DNA of 64,000 nucleotides from Bordetella ansorpii. GTDB taxonomy: Bacteria > Pseudomonadota > Gammaproteobacteria > Burkholderiales > Burkholderiaceae_B. Position 1 is the stretch's first letter, and each line of letters begins with the position of its first letter. Below, in pieces: positions 1-10,407 of this stretch. A model generated the notes under the pieces. It searched no databases and had not been told where the DNA came from. It saw nothing but the letters and a program-made list of their open reading frames with translations. The stretch covers positions 186,001 to 250,000 of the forward strand of contig NZ_FKIF01000010.1 of assembly GCF_900078705.1 (NCBI RefSeq), in the 5' to 3' direction. Position numbers and translations under genes: made by a program.

Positions 1-457
1 CCTGATCCCGGGCACCGAGTTCGAAAACGCCTCGCTGGAAGACATCGTCAAGAAGTCCTCGGGCGGTGTGTTCAACAACGCGGCCCAGATCTGGAACCAC
101 ACCTTCTACTGGAACAGCCTGTCGCCCAAGGGCGGCGGCGAGCCCACCGGCGCGCTGGCGGATGCCATCAAGGCCAAGTGGGGCGGTTTCGACGCCTTCA
201 AGGACGCCTTCAACAAGTCGGCCGCCGGCAACTTCGGTTCGGGCTGGACCTGGCTGGTGAAGAAGGCCGACGGCTCGGTGGACATCGTCAACACCAGCAA
301 CGCCGCCACCCCCCTGACCACCGCCGACGTGCCGCTGCTGACCTGTGATGTGTGGGAACACGCCTACTACATCGACTACCGCAACGCCCGTCCCAAGTAC
401 CTGGAAAACTTCTGGGCGCTGGTGAACTGGGAGTTCGCGGCCAAGAACTTCGGCTGA
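1..457 (+). CDS. sodB: Superoxide dismutase [Fe], 5'-truncated by window edge
   Basis: The frame is open from base 2 and ends in TGA at 455-457, giving the last 151 residues of a protein that is about 192 residues in the family. It converts superoxide to hydrogen peroxide and oxygen in the cytoplasm. Visible metal ligands are the His of WNHTFYW and the Asp and His of [11 protein letters not shown]. The first ligand His and the N-terminal hairpin lie outside the window. The Gln in NNAAQIWNH is typical of the iron rather than the manganese form. A hairpin terminator follows, so the gene is probably monocistronic at its 3' end. Confidence 0.96.
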   Translation, partial: LIPGTEFENASLEDIVKKSSGGVFNNAAQIWNHTFYWNSLSPKGGGEPTGALADAIKAKWGGFDAFKDAFNKSAAGNFGSGWTWLVKKADGSVDIVNTSNAATPLTTADVPLLTCDVWEHAYYIDYRNARPKYLENFWALVNWEFAAKNFG

Positions 458-503
458 TCCCCGCCGGGCCCCGTGGTCCGGGGTTCGAGCCCGATGCTTG
501 AAA

Positions 504-530
504 CAAGCCCTCCCGCGTGGGGGGCTTGTG
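504..530 (+). terminator. Hairpin terminator after sodB
   Basis: Arms around ACAAGCC and GGCTTGT form an 11-12 bp stem with a short GCG loop, followed by a weak T-rich stretch (GCTTTCT). It lies 47 bases after the sodB stop codon and before the CLC gene. Confidence 0.7.
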
Positions 531-612
531 CTTTCTGGTGCTTGTAAGCTGTCATGGCGTAACCTGTCAGGTTTGACCGAGCAGTCCTACCCGAGACTTC
601 CCCACGCCGCTC

Positions 613-2022
613 ATGGCCGATCTTCCGCCCACCACTCCCACCTCCACTCACTCTCCGGCATCGCGCCTGCGCCTGGCGGCGCGGCGCAAGTGGCGGCAGA
701 CACGGCGGCTGTCGCGCAAGAGCCTGTACCTGGGCCTGCCCCTGGGCGGCGCCGCGCTGGTGGCGCTGGTATCGCTGGGCTTCGCGCGCCTGGCCGACGC
801 GGCGCTGGAGTGGAACCGGCAGTGGACGGCCAGCCACGGCTGGCTGGCCTTCATCGTGCTGCCGGCCGCGCTGGGGGGGCTGCGCTGGCTGACGCAGCGC
901 GTGGCGCCCAATGCCAGCGGCAGCGGCATCCCGCAGGTCATCGGCGCGCTGTCGCTGCCCGCGGGGCCCGCCCAGACGAACCTGGTGTCCATCCGGCAGA
1001 CCCTCTGGAAGATTCCGCTGACCTTCGCGGGCATGCTGGCCGGGGCGTCGGTTGGCCGGGAAGGGCCGTCGGTGCAGGTGGGCGCGGCGGTGATGCTGGC
1101 CTGGGGCCGCCTGTGGGAGCGCCTGGGCGCGCCGATGCAGGGCCTGCGGCACCGTGAACTGATCGCCGCCGGCGCCGCCGGCGGCCTGGCGGCGGCCTTC
1201 AATGCGCCGCTGGCCGGGGTGGTGTTCGCCATCGAGGAACTGGGCCGGGGCACGTCGCTGCGCTGGCAGCGGCTGGTGCTGATCGGCGTGCTGGCCTCGG
1301 GTTTCATGGTGGTGGCGCTGGCGGGCAACAATCCTTATTTCGGCCAGTTCACCGGGCAGGCCTCCGGCTCCGACATGCTGCTGTGGGTCCTGCTGTGCGG
1401 CCTGGTCAACGGCGTGCTGGGCGGCGTATTCGCGCGGCTGCTGGGCAAGGGCCTGCCGGGCGTGGCGCCCCTGGCGTGGCGCGATCGGCTGCGGCGCCAT
1501 CCCGTGCTGGCCGCGGCGGGCCTGGGCCTGTTCCTCGCCTGCCTGGGCATGCTGACGGGCGGGGCGGTGTACGGCACCGGCTACGAGACCGCCGCCGGCC
1601 TGCTGGCCGGAGACGCGGCGCCCGCCCCGGGTTTCGGGCTGGCCAAGCTGGCCGCCACGGTGGCGTCGTATTGGGCCGGCATCCCGGGCGGCATCTTCAC
1701 CCCGGCATTGACCACGGGCGCGGGCATCGGACACGAGCTGTGGCAATGGACGGGCGGGGCGCTCGACGAGCGCCTGATCGTGCTGTTGTCGATGGCGGCC
1801 TTCCTGGCCGCCGCCACCCAGGCGCCGCTGACCGCCAGCGTGGTGGTGATGGAGATGACGGGCAGCCAGCCCCTGTTGTTCTGGCTGCTGGCGGCGTCGC
1901 TCAGCGCTTCCGTGGTGGCGCGCCAGTTCTGCCCGCAGCCGTTCTACCATCTGGCGGCGGGACGTTTCCGGCGCCAGGCCACGCTGGATGCCGCGCGTAG
2001 CGCGCGAGCGGCCGCCGGCTGA
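613..2022 (+). CDS. CLC-family chloride channel or Cl-/H+ antiporter
   Basis: This 469-residue polytopic membrane protein carries the three CLC selectivity motifs: GSGIP at about residues 103-107, GREGP at 148-152 with the gating glutamate, and GGIFTP at about 359-364. A Tyr in QPFYHLAA near the C-terminus matches the central anion-coordinating tyrosine. There are no C-terminal CBS domains, so it is the short bacterial form. The first 40 residues are a basic cytoplasmic tail. Whether it is a channel or an exchanger cannot be decided here. The role is probably anion or acid-stress handling. It stands alone between the sodB terminator and the thiolase gene. Confidence 0.93.
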   Translation: MADLPPTTPTSTHSPASRLRLAARRKWRQTRRLSRKSLYLGLPLGGAALVALVSLGFARLADAALEWNRQWTASHGWLAFIVLPAALGGLRWLTQRVAPNASGSGIPQVIGALSLPAGPAQTNLVSIRQTLWKIPLTFAGMLAGASVGREGPSVQVGAAVMLAWGRLWERLGAPMQGLRHRELIAAGAAGGLAAAFNAPLAGVVFAIEELGRGTSLRWQRLVLIGVLASGFMVVALAGNNPYFGQFTGQASGSDMLLWVLLCGLVNGVLGGVFARLLGKGLPGVAPLAWRDRLRRHPVLAAAGLGLFLACLGMLTGGAVYGTGYETAAGLLAGDAAPAPGFGLAKLAATVASYWAGIPGGIFTPALTTGAGIGHELWQWTGGALDERLIVLLSMAAFLAAATQAPLTASVVVMEMTGSQPLLFWLLAASLSASVVARQFCPQPFYHLAAGRFRRQATLDAARSARAAAG

Positions 2023-2156
2023 TTTCGTCCGTCTCGTGAACGCAATGGCTGTCCATCTAGTGGACTCCATTGCCTTGCCGCCGTTGGCTGTTCCTGCCCT
2101 GCGATACCATCGATGGCTGTCAGAATTTTTCCTAAACAGACGAGACGAGACACTCC

Positions 2157-3362
<1,206 letters not shown>

Positions 3363-3484
3363 CCGCGCACGCTTGGGCATGATCGTGCGGTAGGCCGTAA
3401 GCCTTCTTCCGCGCTCATGCCCAGGCGCCACGCCCGTCAATGCGGCCCGCGGTTTTCCGCGCCGTGCGGCAGGCCATGAAAAAG

Positions 3485-3515
3485 AAAAGGGAGTCCATGT
3501 CTGGACTCCCTTTTT
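3485..3515. terminator. Bidirectional terminator between convergent genes
   Basis: A perfect 13-bp stem (AAAAGGGAGTCCA paired with TGGACTCCCTTTT, loop TGTC) has a T-run on the + strand and an A-run on the other side. It can end both the thiolase transcript and the convergent DUF192 transcript. Confidence 0.92.
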
Positions 3516-3537
3516 GCTTCAAGAAAGAATGCCGGTA

Positions 3538-4020
3538 CTACGGCAGGCCGTCGACCTTGACATTGGCCTTCAGGCCACGCTCGGCGAACCAGCCCTGGGC
3601 CATTTCCAGCACGTAGCGCACCGGCTTGCGGCTGCAGTGGGGCGTGTCCGTCTTCGGCGCCATGTCTTCGATGTTGACGATGGTGCCGTCGTCCGAGATG
3701 AAGGCGGCCGACAGCGGCACCAGGGTGTTGCGCATCCAGAAGCACTGGACGTCGGGGGCATTGAAGACGAACAGCATGCCTTCGTTGCCGGGCAGGGTTT
3801 CGCGGAACATCAGGCCGATGCGGCGTTCTTCCTCGGTATCGGCGACTTCGGCCTGGATGGCATGGATGCCGATCGACAGGGGAGTGACCGCCAGTTTTTC
3901 CTGGGGACCGGCGGGGGCGGGGCCTTGCGCCGAGGCGGCTAAGGGCAGGGCCAGCGTCAGCAGGGCGGCCAGGCGAAGGGCGATGAGGCGGGGCGACAGG
4001 CGCGCACGGAGGTTCGACAT
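3538..4020 (-). CDS. DUF192 secreted protein
   Basis: With the ATG at 4018-4020 the product has 160 residues: a signal peptide (basic start, hydrophobic core, ASAQG cleavage region) and then a DUF192 domain with the family features RxxGLMFR, GMLFVF, FWMRNT and the VLE block. The biochemical function of DUF192 is not established. It is a small beta-rich periplasmic or envelope domain. The reading frame stays open about 55 codons upstream, but the signal peptide and an implausible upstream composition favour the internal start. I see no good Shine-Dalgarno sequence before it. Confidence 0.85.
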   Translation of the reverse strand: MSNLRARLSPRLIALRLAALLTLALPLAASAQGPAPAGPQEKLAVTPLSIGIHAIQAEVADTEEERRIGLMFRETLPGNEGMLFVFNAPDVQCFWMRNTLVPLSAAFISDDGTIVNIEDMAPKTDTPHCSRKPVRYVLEMAQGWFAERGLKANVKVDGLP

Positions 4021-4141
4021 GGGGAAGGGAACGGCGGAAAATAGACGGGCGACGGACAACGATGACGGGCGGCCACGCTGCGCCTTCGGCGTGTCGCCAC
4101 ACAAGAGAGGATAGGCTTTGCCCTTGGGGCGGCCCGGCGAC

Positions 4142-4167
4142 AAAAAAGGCGGGTTTCGACCCGCCTT
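4142..4167 (-). terminator. Terminator of the cold-shock gene
   Basis: On the - strand a 9-bp stem (AAGGCGGGT with ACCCGCCTT) with a tetraloop between the arms is followed by a run of six T. It lies downstream of the cold-shock gene and before the DUF192 gene, so it separates their transcripts. A second short hairpin (4199-4215) precedes it. Confidence 0.9.
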
Positions 4168-4227
4168 GCATGATACCCGGCGCATCGCGCCGGTGTGGCG
4201 GTTTCGCTGAAACCGAACGGTGGACGA

Positions 4228-4473
4228 TCAGGCTGACGTAATATTCAGCGCCTGCTTGCCCTTGGGGCCCTGAATGATCTCGAACGAGACCTTCTGGCCT
4301 TCCTTGAGCGTCTTGAAGCCGTTCATTTGAATGGACGAGAAATGTGCGAACAGATCTTCTCCGCCATCGTCAGGGGTGATGAACCCAAAACCTTTGGCGT
4401 CGTTGAACCATTTGACGGTACCCGTCGATTTAGGATTGTCCCCTTGGACAGCGGTAGCGGTCATATCAGACAT
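4228..4473 (-). CDS. Cold-shock domain protein (CspA family)
   Basis: An 81-residue single cold-shock domain with the RNA-binding motifs KGFGFI (RNP1) and DLFAHF (RNP2). It acts as an RNA chaperone or single-strand nucleic-acid binder. The N-terminus has about 14 extra residues before the KSTGTVKWF start of the domain. The ATG at 4471-4473 is preceded by a GAGG ribosome site at a good distance. A longer in-frame start is possible but would add a non-domain tail. A candidate promoter about 110 bases upstream would leave a roughly 100-base leader, as in cold-inducible csp genes. Confidence 0.95.
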   Translation of the reverse strand: MSDMTATAVQGDNPKSTGTVKWFNDAKGFGFITPDDGGEDLFAHFSSIQMNGFKTLKEGQKVSFEIIQGPKGKQALNITSA

Positions 4474-4581
4474 GCGGACTGCCTCATTGAATCGTATGTT
4501 GATAGAAGAGCCGATATAGCCCCTTCCCTCCCAGGCGTCCGGTGCGGCCAACAGCGTTTTGTAAGCCTCCCGAATGCGCTG

Positions 4582-4611
4582 ATAATGCGCTGCTTTTCTT
4601 TGTCACGTCAA
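4582..4611 (-). promoter_or_regulatory. Candidate sigma-70 promoter of the cold-shock gene
   Basis: On the - strand TTGACG (4611-4606) is followed after 18 bases by CATTAT (4587-4582). The predicted transcript start near 4575 leaves about 100 untranslated bases. The -10 hexamer matches the consensus at four of six positions. Confidence 0.5.
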
Positions 4612-4693
4612 GTATGGAAACTACGCATGTCTGCATGTAATTTTGCGTAATTGCAGCGAACACGATGCGCCGTTTAACTAGAATAGCCGCCCT

Positions 4694-5008
4694 ATGAGTT
4701 CTACCTTGGATACCCAGCACGATCAGGTCGTGGAGAAGGCCGCTGCAAAGGCAGCGCCGCCTCCCATGTATCAGGTTTTACTGCTGAATGACGACTACAC
4801 GCCCATGGAGTTCGTGGTCAAGGTCCTGCAGAAATTCTTCGGCAAGAGCCATGAAGAAGCCACCCGGATCATGCTGCAGGTCCACCACGAAGGCCGGGGC
4901 GTCTGCGGTGTGTATCCGCGCGACGTCGCGGCCACGCGGATTGCCCAGGTCGCGCAGTACGCCCGCGCGCGGCAACATCCGCTGCAGTGCGTGATGGAGC
5001 CTGTTTAG
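4694..5008 (+). CDS. clpS: ClpS, adaptor of the ClpAP protease
   Basis: This 104-residue protein has a flexible 25-residue N-terminus and then the ClpS core ([28 protein letters not shown]). ClpS binds substrates with N-degron residues and hands them to ClpA; the NDDYT loop and the M/V residues after it form the recognition pocket. In many proteobacteria clpA follows at once. Here it lies 7.6 kb downstream, beyond a macroglobulin gene and pbpC, with a weak terminator directly after clpS. Confidence 0.97.
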   Translation: MSSTLDTQHDQVVEKAAAKAAPPPMYQVLLLNDDYTPMEFVVKVLQKFFGKSHEEATRIMLQVHHEGRGVCGVYPRDVAATRIAQVAQYARARQHPLQCVMEPV

Positions 5009-5016
5009 GGGTCGGC

Positions 5017-5033
5017 AGGCCCCGGGGCCTTTT
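5017..5033 (+). terminator. Weak terminator after clpS
   Basis: AGGCC and GGCCT form a short GC stem around CCGG, followed by TTTT. It begins nine bases after the clpS stop codon. The rest of the gap up to 5142 holds no recognisable gene. Confidence 0.5.
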
Positions 5034-5142
5034 GCGTTATGGGGCCCAATAGCGTTGCCTTTCAAGTGGTATTAAAGCGGCGCGCAGCCTCGGGCAAGCC
5101 GGCTGACGCGAGAATCAGAATCCAAGTCGCGTGAGGTGAGCT

Positions 5143-8100
5143 GTGTCGGGAAAGAGGAATGGGGCCGTTCTGGCCTTGGGCGCTGCCGTGGTCGTCGTGG
5201 CCGCGGCGGCGGCGGGGTGGTTCGCGGGCCGCAGCAGCGGTTCGCCGTCGGCGCCGCCGCCGGCCAAGCCAGCGGCCACGCAGCAGGCTTCGGGCGCGCC
5301 CGCCCCCGTCAAGGCGCCCACCCCGGTTCCGCAACCGGCGCCCCTGCCGGCCAGCGCCATGGTCGGCCAGGCCGATCCCTTCTCCGCGCTCAGTTGCCAG
5401 GAGCGCGAATACGGCGATTCTCCCGCGCTGGCCGTGACTTTCACGCAGCCGGTGGACCGCCGCGCCAACCTCGATTCCTTCCTCGAAGTCATCGAGACCG
5501 GCACGGCCGGCAAGAACGATGATCCTGCCGCCGCGGCGCAGGCGTCCGATGCCGCCGCCGCGGGCGCGTCGGCCGAGGCGGGCGCCGTGAAGTCGGGCGA
5601 CCCCGGCGTCAAGGGCAAGACTGCGCAGGGCCGCTGGGTGGTCGGCGACAACCCGCGCGTGGTGTTCTTCCCGTACGTGCAGCCGCAGAAGTCCTACACC
5701 GTGCGCCTGCGCGCCGGCCTGCCGGCCGAGACCGCCAAGACCGAACTGCCCGCCGCCGGCTATTGCCAGGTCAGCACGCAGGCCATGCCGCCGTCCTACT
5801 ACTTCGCCAGCCGTGGCGTGGTGCTGCCGGCCGGCCAGAACGGCGGCCTGCCGGTGGTCACGGTCAACCAGCCCGAGGTCGACGTGCAGTTCCTGCGCGT
5901 GCCGCCAGAGCGCATGCCCGAGTTCTTCGGCAACGTGCTGCGCATCGGCCCGCCCGGGGCCAAGAACGACGACGCCGGCGACGACTCGGATGGCGAGGGC
6001 CAGGACTACGACGACTGGCGCTATTCGGACAACCGCAGCCTGAAGGGCTCCATCGGCAACTATGAGCTGGACCGCCTGCACTCGTTGACGGAAAGCGTCT
6101 ACCAGGGCCGTTTCGTCACCGATTCCACGCCGAACCGCCGCCACGTCACCTTCCTGCCCGTGGAAAGCATCGCCGAACTGAAGCAGCCCGGCATCTATGT
6201 CGCGGTGATGAGCCAGCCCGGCCGTTTCCGCTACGAATCGCAGGTCACGTATTTCTACGTCAGCGACATGGGCCTGATGGTGCGCCGTTATCCGGACCGC
6301 ATCGAGGGCTACACGGTGTCGCTGAAGACCGGCCAGCCGGTGTCCGGCGCGCAGGTCGAACTGGTCGACCAGGCAGGCAAGGTGCTGGCCAAGGCGGCCG
6401 CCGATGGCGACGGCCACGTGCGCTTCGACGGCAATCATCTGTCGGCGCGCCTGATCCGGGCCTCGCGCGGCCAGGAGATGACCGTGCTGGCGCTGGGCGA
6501 GCCCTCGCTGGACCTGTCCGAGTTCGACATCGGCGGCCATCCGTCGCGCAACAATAACCTGTTCGTCTATTCCGGCCGCGACCTATACCGTCCGGGCGAA
6601 AGCTTCACCGTGTCGGTGCTGCCGCGCGATCCGGACGGCAAGCCGCTGCCCGCCGCGCCGCTGACGGCCACCCTGAAGCGTCCCGATGGCCGCGTGGCCC
6701 GCACGGCGTTATGGCATCCCGACGCCAATGTGCCGAACTACCTGGAGCAGGGCATCGACATTCCCGTCGACGCCCAGACCGGCGCCTGGTCGCTGGAACT
6801 GCGGGTCGATCCGTCCAGCCGCGCCGCCGACGAAACCTGGTGGTTCAACGTCGAGGAGTTCCTGCCCGAGCGCATGAAATTGGCGCTGACGGCGCCGGAC
6901 GTGGTCCCGCCCGACCAGCCGCTGACGGTCGACGTGCAGGGCGACTACCTGTACGGCGCGCCCGCCGCGGGCAACCGCCTGCTGTCCAACGTCGTGGCGC
7001 GCCGCGAGCGCGTGGCGTTGCCGCAGCAATGGCCGGGCTTCATCTTCGGCGACTTCAGCGACGACGCCACGCTCAAGCGCGTGAGCCTGCCCGACACCGA
7101 AATGGACGACCAGGGCCATGCCTCGCTGGACGTGGACCTGTCCGAACTGACGGGCGGCGCCAAGTCGCCCATGCGGGTCAGCGTCGTCGCCAGCCTGCTG
7201 GAGTCGGGCGGCCGCCCGGTGGTCCGCTCGCTGCAGCGCACGGTCTGGCCGACCGACAAGATGATCGGCCTGCGTCCGCTGTTCGACGCAGAGGTGGCGC
7301 GCGAAGGCGCGCCCGCCGGCTTCGAGATCATCCGCGTGGACGCCCAGGGCAAGGACATGCCGGTCAAGCAGGCCAAGATGCGCCTGTTCCGCGAAGACCG
7401 CCGCTATTACTGGCGCTACGACGACCAGCGCGGCTGGAACAGCGGCTACGTCGTCAACGACGAACTGACCGATTCGCGCAGCTTCGACATCGGCGGCCGC
7501 ACCGCGCTGACGCTGGCGGTGGGCTATGGCACGTACCGCCTGGAAATCACCGACCCCGAAACCGGCATGATGTCCCGCTACCGCTTCTACGCGGGCTGGG
7601 GCGCGCAGGATGCCGAGACCGCCGGCAACCGTCCCGACCGCGTGCAGATGAAGCTGTCGGGCGTGCCCGCCAAGCTGGGCGGCAAGGTCAAGGTGACGCT
7701 GGTGCCGCCGCACGACGGCCAGGCGCTGGTCACGGTGGAAGGCGACCGCATGCTGTGGTCCAAGTGGGTGTCCGCCAGCACCGCGGGCACCGAGGTCGAG
7801 ATTCCGCTCGATCCCTCGTGGAAGCGCAACGACCTCTATGTTTCGGCCACCGTGCTGCGGCCGGGCAGCCAGGGCGACCGCGTCACGCCGGCGCGCGCCG
7901 TGGGCCTGGTGTACCTGCCGTTGAACAATGACGACCGCAAGCTGTCGGTGCAACTGACCGCGCCCGCCAGGATCAAGTCCGAGACGCGTGCCATGGTGCG
8001 CGTCAAGGTGGATGGCGCCAAGGGCGGCCAGGCCATGGTGACGCTGTCGGCGGTCGACGTCGGCATCCTCAACATCACCAACTACAAGACGCCCGATCCG

Positions 8101-10407
8101 TTCGATTTCTTCTTCGGCAAGCACCGCTACGCGCCCGATCTGCTGGACATGTACGGCAAGCTGATCGAGAAGATGGACGGCACGGCCGGCCGCCTGAAGT
8201 GGGGCGGCGACGCCGCCGGACGCGGCAACACCAGCAGCCTGCCCAAGAAGGTCAAGCTGGTGGATCTTTACTCCGGCCCGGTCAAGCTGAACGACAGGGG
8301 CGAGGCGGACATCCCGCTGGACGTGCCCGACTTCAACGGCACGCTGCGCCTGATGGCCGTGGCCTTCGACGACGAGCGCTACGGCAGCGCCGACGCGCAG
8401 ATGGTCGTGGCCGCGCCCATCGTGGCCGAGCTGAACACGCCGCGCTTCATCACGCCGGGGGACCAGGCCGCCATCGCGCTGGACCTGACCAACCTGAGCG
8501 GCGCGCCACAGAAGGTCACGGTGACGTTGCAGGCGCTGGATCCGCTGGCCATCGCCGACAGCATCCGCACCGTCACGCTGCGCGACAAGCAGCGCGCCAC
8601 CGTGCGCTTCACCGCCACGACCACGGGCTCTTACGGCCTGGGGATGATGCGCCTGTCGGTCAACGCCGACGGCGGCCCCGAACCGATCCGCATCGTGCGC
8701 GAATCGGTGCTGCAGGTGCAGCCCGCGCATTCGCCCGAACGCAACGTGCGGCGCCTGCGCCTGGCGCCGGGCGAGACGCTGGCGGGCCAGGCCGACTGGA
8801 TCCGCAGCTACTACCCGGATTCGGCGACGGTCAGCCTGACGCTGTCCAACCGCCCGCCGTTCAACGTGAACCGGCTGGTCGAGGGCCTGCTGAACTATCC
8901 ATATGGCTGCACCGAGCAGACCATCAGCGCCACGCTGCCGTGGGTCCTGATCGACGAAGCCACCGCCAAGCGTTTCGGCCTGAAGGCACTGACGATGCAG
9001 GCGCGCCAGAAGAAGGTGTCCGGCGCGCTGCAGCGCCTGGCCGGCATGCGCGGCTCGACGGGCGCCTACTCGCTGTGGGGCGACGCCTCGTCGCGCGACG
9101 TGTGGCTGACCGCCTATGCGGTGGGTTTCATGCAGGATGCGCGCGACCAGGGCTTCGAGGTGCCGCAGTCCACGTTCGAGGGCTCGCGCAACTGGCTGCT
9201 GACGCAGGTGCAGCAGGCCTCGGGCAACTTCGGCACGTGGTCGGCCAACCTCAAGCAGAATGTGTCCACGGGCCGTTTCGACCGCAACGACGCCGAGATC
9301 CTGCGCCGCGACCACCAGCGTTTCGCCGGCCTGGCCACCGCCTCGCTGGTGCTGGCGCGCGACGGCAAGGTGCCGCTGTCCGCCTTGCGCCTGCTGTACG
9401 ACAATTATGGCGAGCGCGCCCGTTCGCCGCTGCCGCTGGTGCAGTTGGCGGCGGCCTTCAAGCTGATGGGCGACGAGGGCCGCATGAAGTCGGCGCTGGA
9501 TGCGGCGATGACGCGTCCGTACGGCCTGGGCCGGCAGAACTCGTACTACGACGACTGGCTGGGCGATTACGGCAGCGGCGTGCGCGACTATGCGCTGGCC
9601 TATGCCATCGCCATGCAGTACGGCCTGCGCGATACGCGTTCGGAGAACCTGCTGGACCAGGTCTCCGCGCGCCTGGACAAGCGTTCGTACCTGTCCACAC
9701 AAGAGCAGATGGCCTTGCTGATGGCGGCGCGTTCCGCGGGCGACGGCAGCCCGTGGCAGGCGGCGCTGAGCCGTGCCGCCGGCGCCGGCGAGCAGGCCCT
9801 GACGGGCAAGGCCGACCAGACCGTGTCGGTCACGCCGGCCGAACTGGCCAGCCTGCAGGTGCGCAACACCGGCAGCCAGCCGCTGTACGCCGAGCTCGAC
9901 ATCCAGGGCACCACGCTGCAGCCGCCCGCGCCGCGCAGCGACGTGATCCGGCTGAAGCGCAGCTGGTACACGCCGGAAGGCAAGCTGTGGAACGGCGGCA
10001 CGCTGCGCACCGGCGACATGATGGTGGTGCGCATCGAGGCCGATAGCCGCCAACTGGTGCCCGATGGCCTGATCGTCGACCGCGTGCCGGCCGGCTTCGA
10101 GGTCGAGAACCTGAACCTGTCGCAGGCCCAGGACACGGAAGACTGGACCATCGGCGGCCGCCGCGTCACCGATGCGCTGTCCGATCCGAACATCAAGCAC
10201 CGCGAGTTCCGTGACGACCGTTACGTGGCCGCGGTTTCGCTGGGACGTGGCAAGGTCGACGTGTTCTACCTGGTTCGCGTGGTGACGCCGGGCCGTTTCC
10301 ATGTGCCTTCCACCGTGGCCGAGGACATGTACCGCCCCGAGGTGCGCGGCGTGGATACGCCGTGGAGCGACGTCCAGATCCTGGATCGGGGAACGCCGGG
10401 ATCGTGA
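5143..10407 (+). CDS. Bacterial alpha-2-macroglobulin (YfhM-like)
   Basis: This 1754-residue periplasmic protein is a protease trap. It starts with GTG behind a GAGG site and has one N-terminal membrane segment (about residues 8-29) followed by a Pro/Ala-rich linker. There is no lipobox cysteine, unlike the E. coli lipoprotein, so it is probably anchored by this helix or a cleaved signal. MG-type beta domains follow. The thioester motif CTEQ lies at residues 1256-1259, inside NYPYGCTEQT, and should bind attacking proteases covalently. It overlaps pbpC by four bases (GTGA), the usual pairing in which the trap protects a periplasm whose wall is repaired by PBP1C. Confidence 0.94.
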   Translation: MSGKRNGAVLALGAAVVVVAAAAAGWFAGRSSGSPSAPPPAKPAATQQASGAPAPVKAPTPVPQPAPLPASAMVGQADPFSALSCQEREYGDSPALAVTFTQPVDRRANLDSFLEVIETGTAGKNDDPAAAAQASDAAAAGASAEAGAVKSGDPGVKGKTAQGRWVVGDNPRVVFFPYVQPQKSYTVRLRAGLPAETAKTELPAAGYCQVSTQAMPPSYYFASRGVVLPAGQNGGLPVVTVNQPEVDVQFLRVPPERMPEFFGNVLRIGPPGAKNDDAGDDSDGEGQDYDDWRYSDNRSLKGSIGNYELDRLHSLTESVYQGRFVTDSTPNRRHVTFLPVESIAELKQPGIYVAVMSQPGRFRYESQVTYFYVSDMGLMVRRYPDRIEGYTVSLKTGQPVSGAQVELVDQAGKVLAKAAADGDGHVRFDGNHLSARLIRASRGQEMTVLALGEPSLDLSEFDIGGHPSRNNNLFVYSGRDLYRPGESFTVSVLPRDPDGKPLPAAPLTATLKRPDGRVARTALWHPDANVPNYLEQGIDIPVDAQTGAWSLELRVDPSSRAADETWWFNVEEFLPERMKLALTAPDVVPPDQPLTVDVQGDYLYGAPAAGNRLLSNVVARRERVALPQQWPGFIFGDFSDDATLKRVSLPDTEMDDQGHASLDVDLSELTGGAKSPMRVSVVASLLESGGRPVVRSLQRTVWPTDKMIGLRPLFDAEVAREGAPAGFEIIRVDAQGKDMPVKQAKMRLFREDRRYYWRYDDQRGWNSGYVVNDELTDSRSFDIGGRTALTLAVGYGTYRLEITDPETGMMSRYRFYAGWGAQDAETAGNRPDRVQMKLSGVPAKLGGKVKVTLVPPHDGQALVTVEGDRMLWSKWVSASTAGTEVEIPLDPSWKRNDLYVSATVLRPGSQGDRVTPARAVGLVYLPLNNDDRKLSVQLTAPARIKSETRAMVRVKVDGAKGGQAMVTLSAVDVGILNITNYKTPDPFDFFFGKHRYAPDLLDMYGKLIEKMDGTAGRLKWGGDAAGRGNTSSLPKKVKLVDLYSGPVKLNDRGEADIPLDVPDFNGTLRLMAVAFDDERYGSADAQMVVAAPIVAELNTPRFITPGDQAAIALDLTNLSGAPQKVTVTLQALDPLAIADSIRTVTLRDKQRATVRFTATTTGSYGLGMMRLSVNADGGPEPIRIVRESVLQVQPAHSPERNVRRLRLAPGETLAGQADWIRSYYPDSATVSLTLSNRPPFNVNRLVEGLLNYPYGCTEQTISATLPWVLIDEATAKRFGLKALTMQARQKKVSGALQRLAGMRGSTGAYSLWGDASSRDVWLTAYAVGFMQDARDQGFEVPQSTFEGSRNWLLTQVQQASGNFGTWSANLKQNVSTGRFDRNDAEILRRDHQRFAGLATASLVLARDGKVPLSALRLLYDNYGERARSPLPLVQLAAAFKLMGDEGRMKSALDAAMTRPYGLGRQNSYYDDWLGDYGSGVRDYALAYAIAMQYGLRDTRSENLLDQVSARLDKRSYLSTQEQMALLMAARSAGDGSPWQAALSRAAGAGEQALTGKADQTVSVTPAELASLQVRNTGSQPLYAELDIQGTTLQPPAPRSDVIRLKRSWYTPEGKLWNGGTLRTGDMMVVRIEADSRQLVPDGLIVDRVPAGFEVENLNLSQAQDTEDWTIGGRRVTDALSDPNIKHREFRDDRYVAAVSLGRGKVDVFYLVRVVTPGRFHVPSTVAEDMYRPEVRGVDTPWSDVQILDRGTPGS

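Noticed and set aside
376-2070. A 564-codon - strand open frame opposite the CLC gene
   Set aside because: Composition typical of GC shadow frames; CLC motifs are clear on the + strand.
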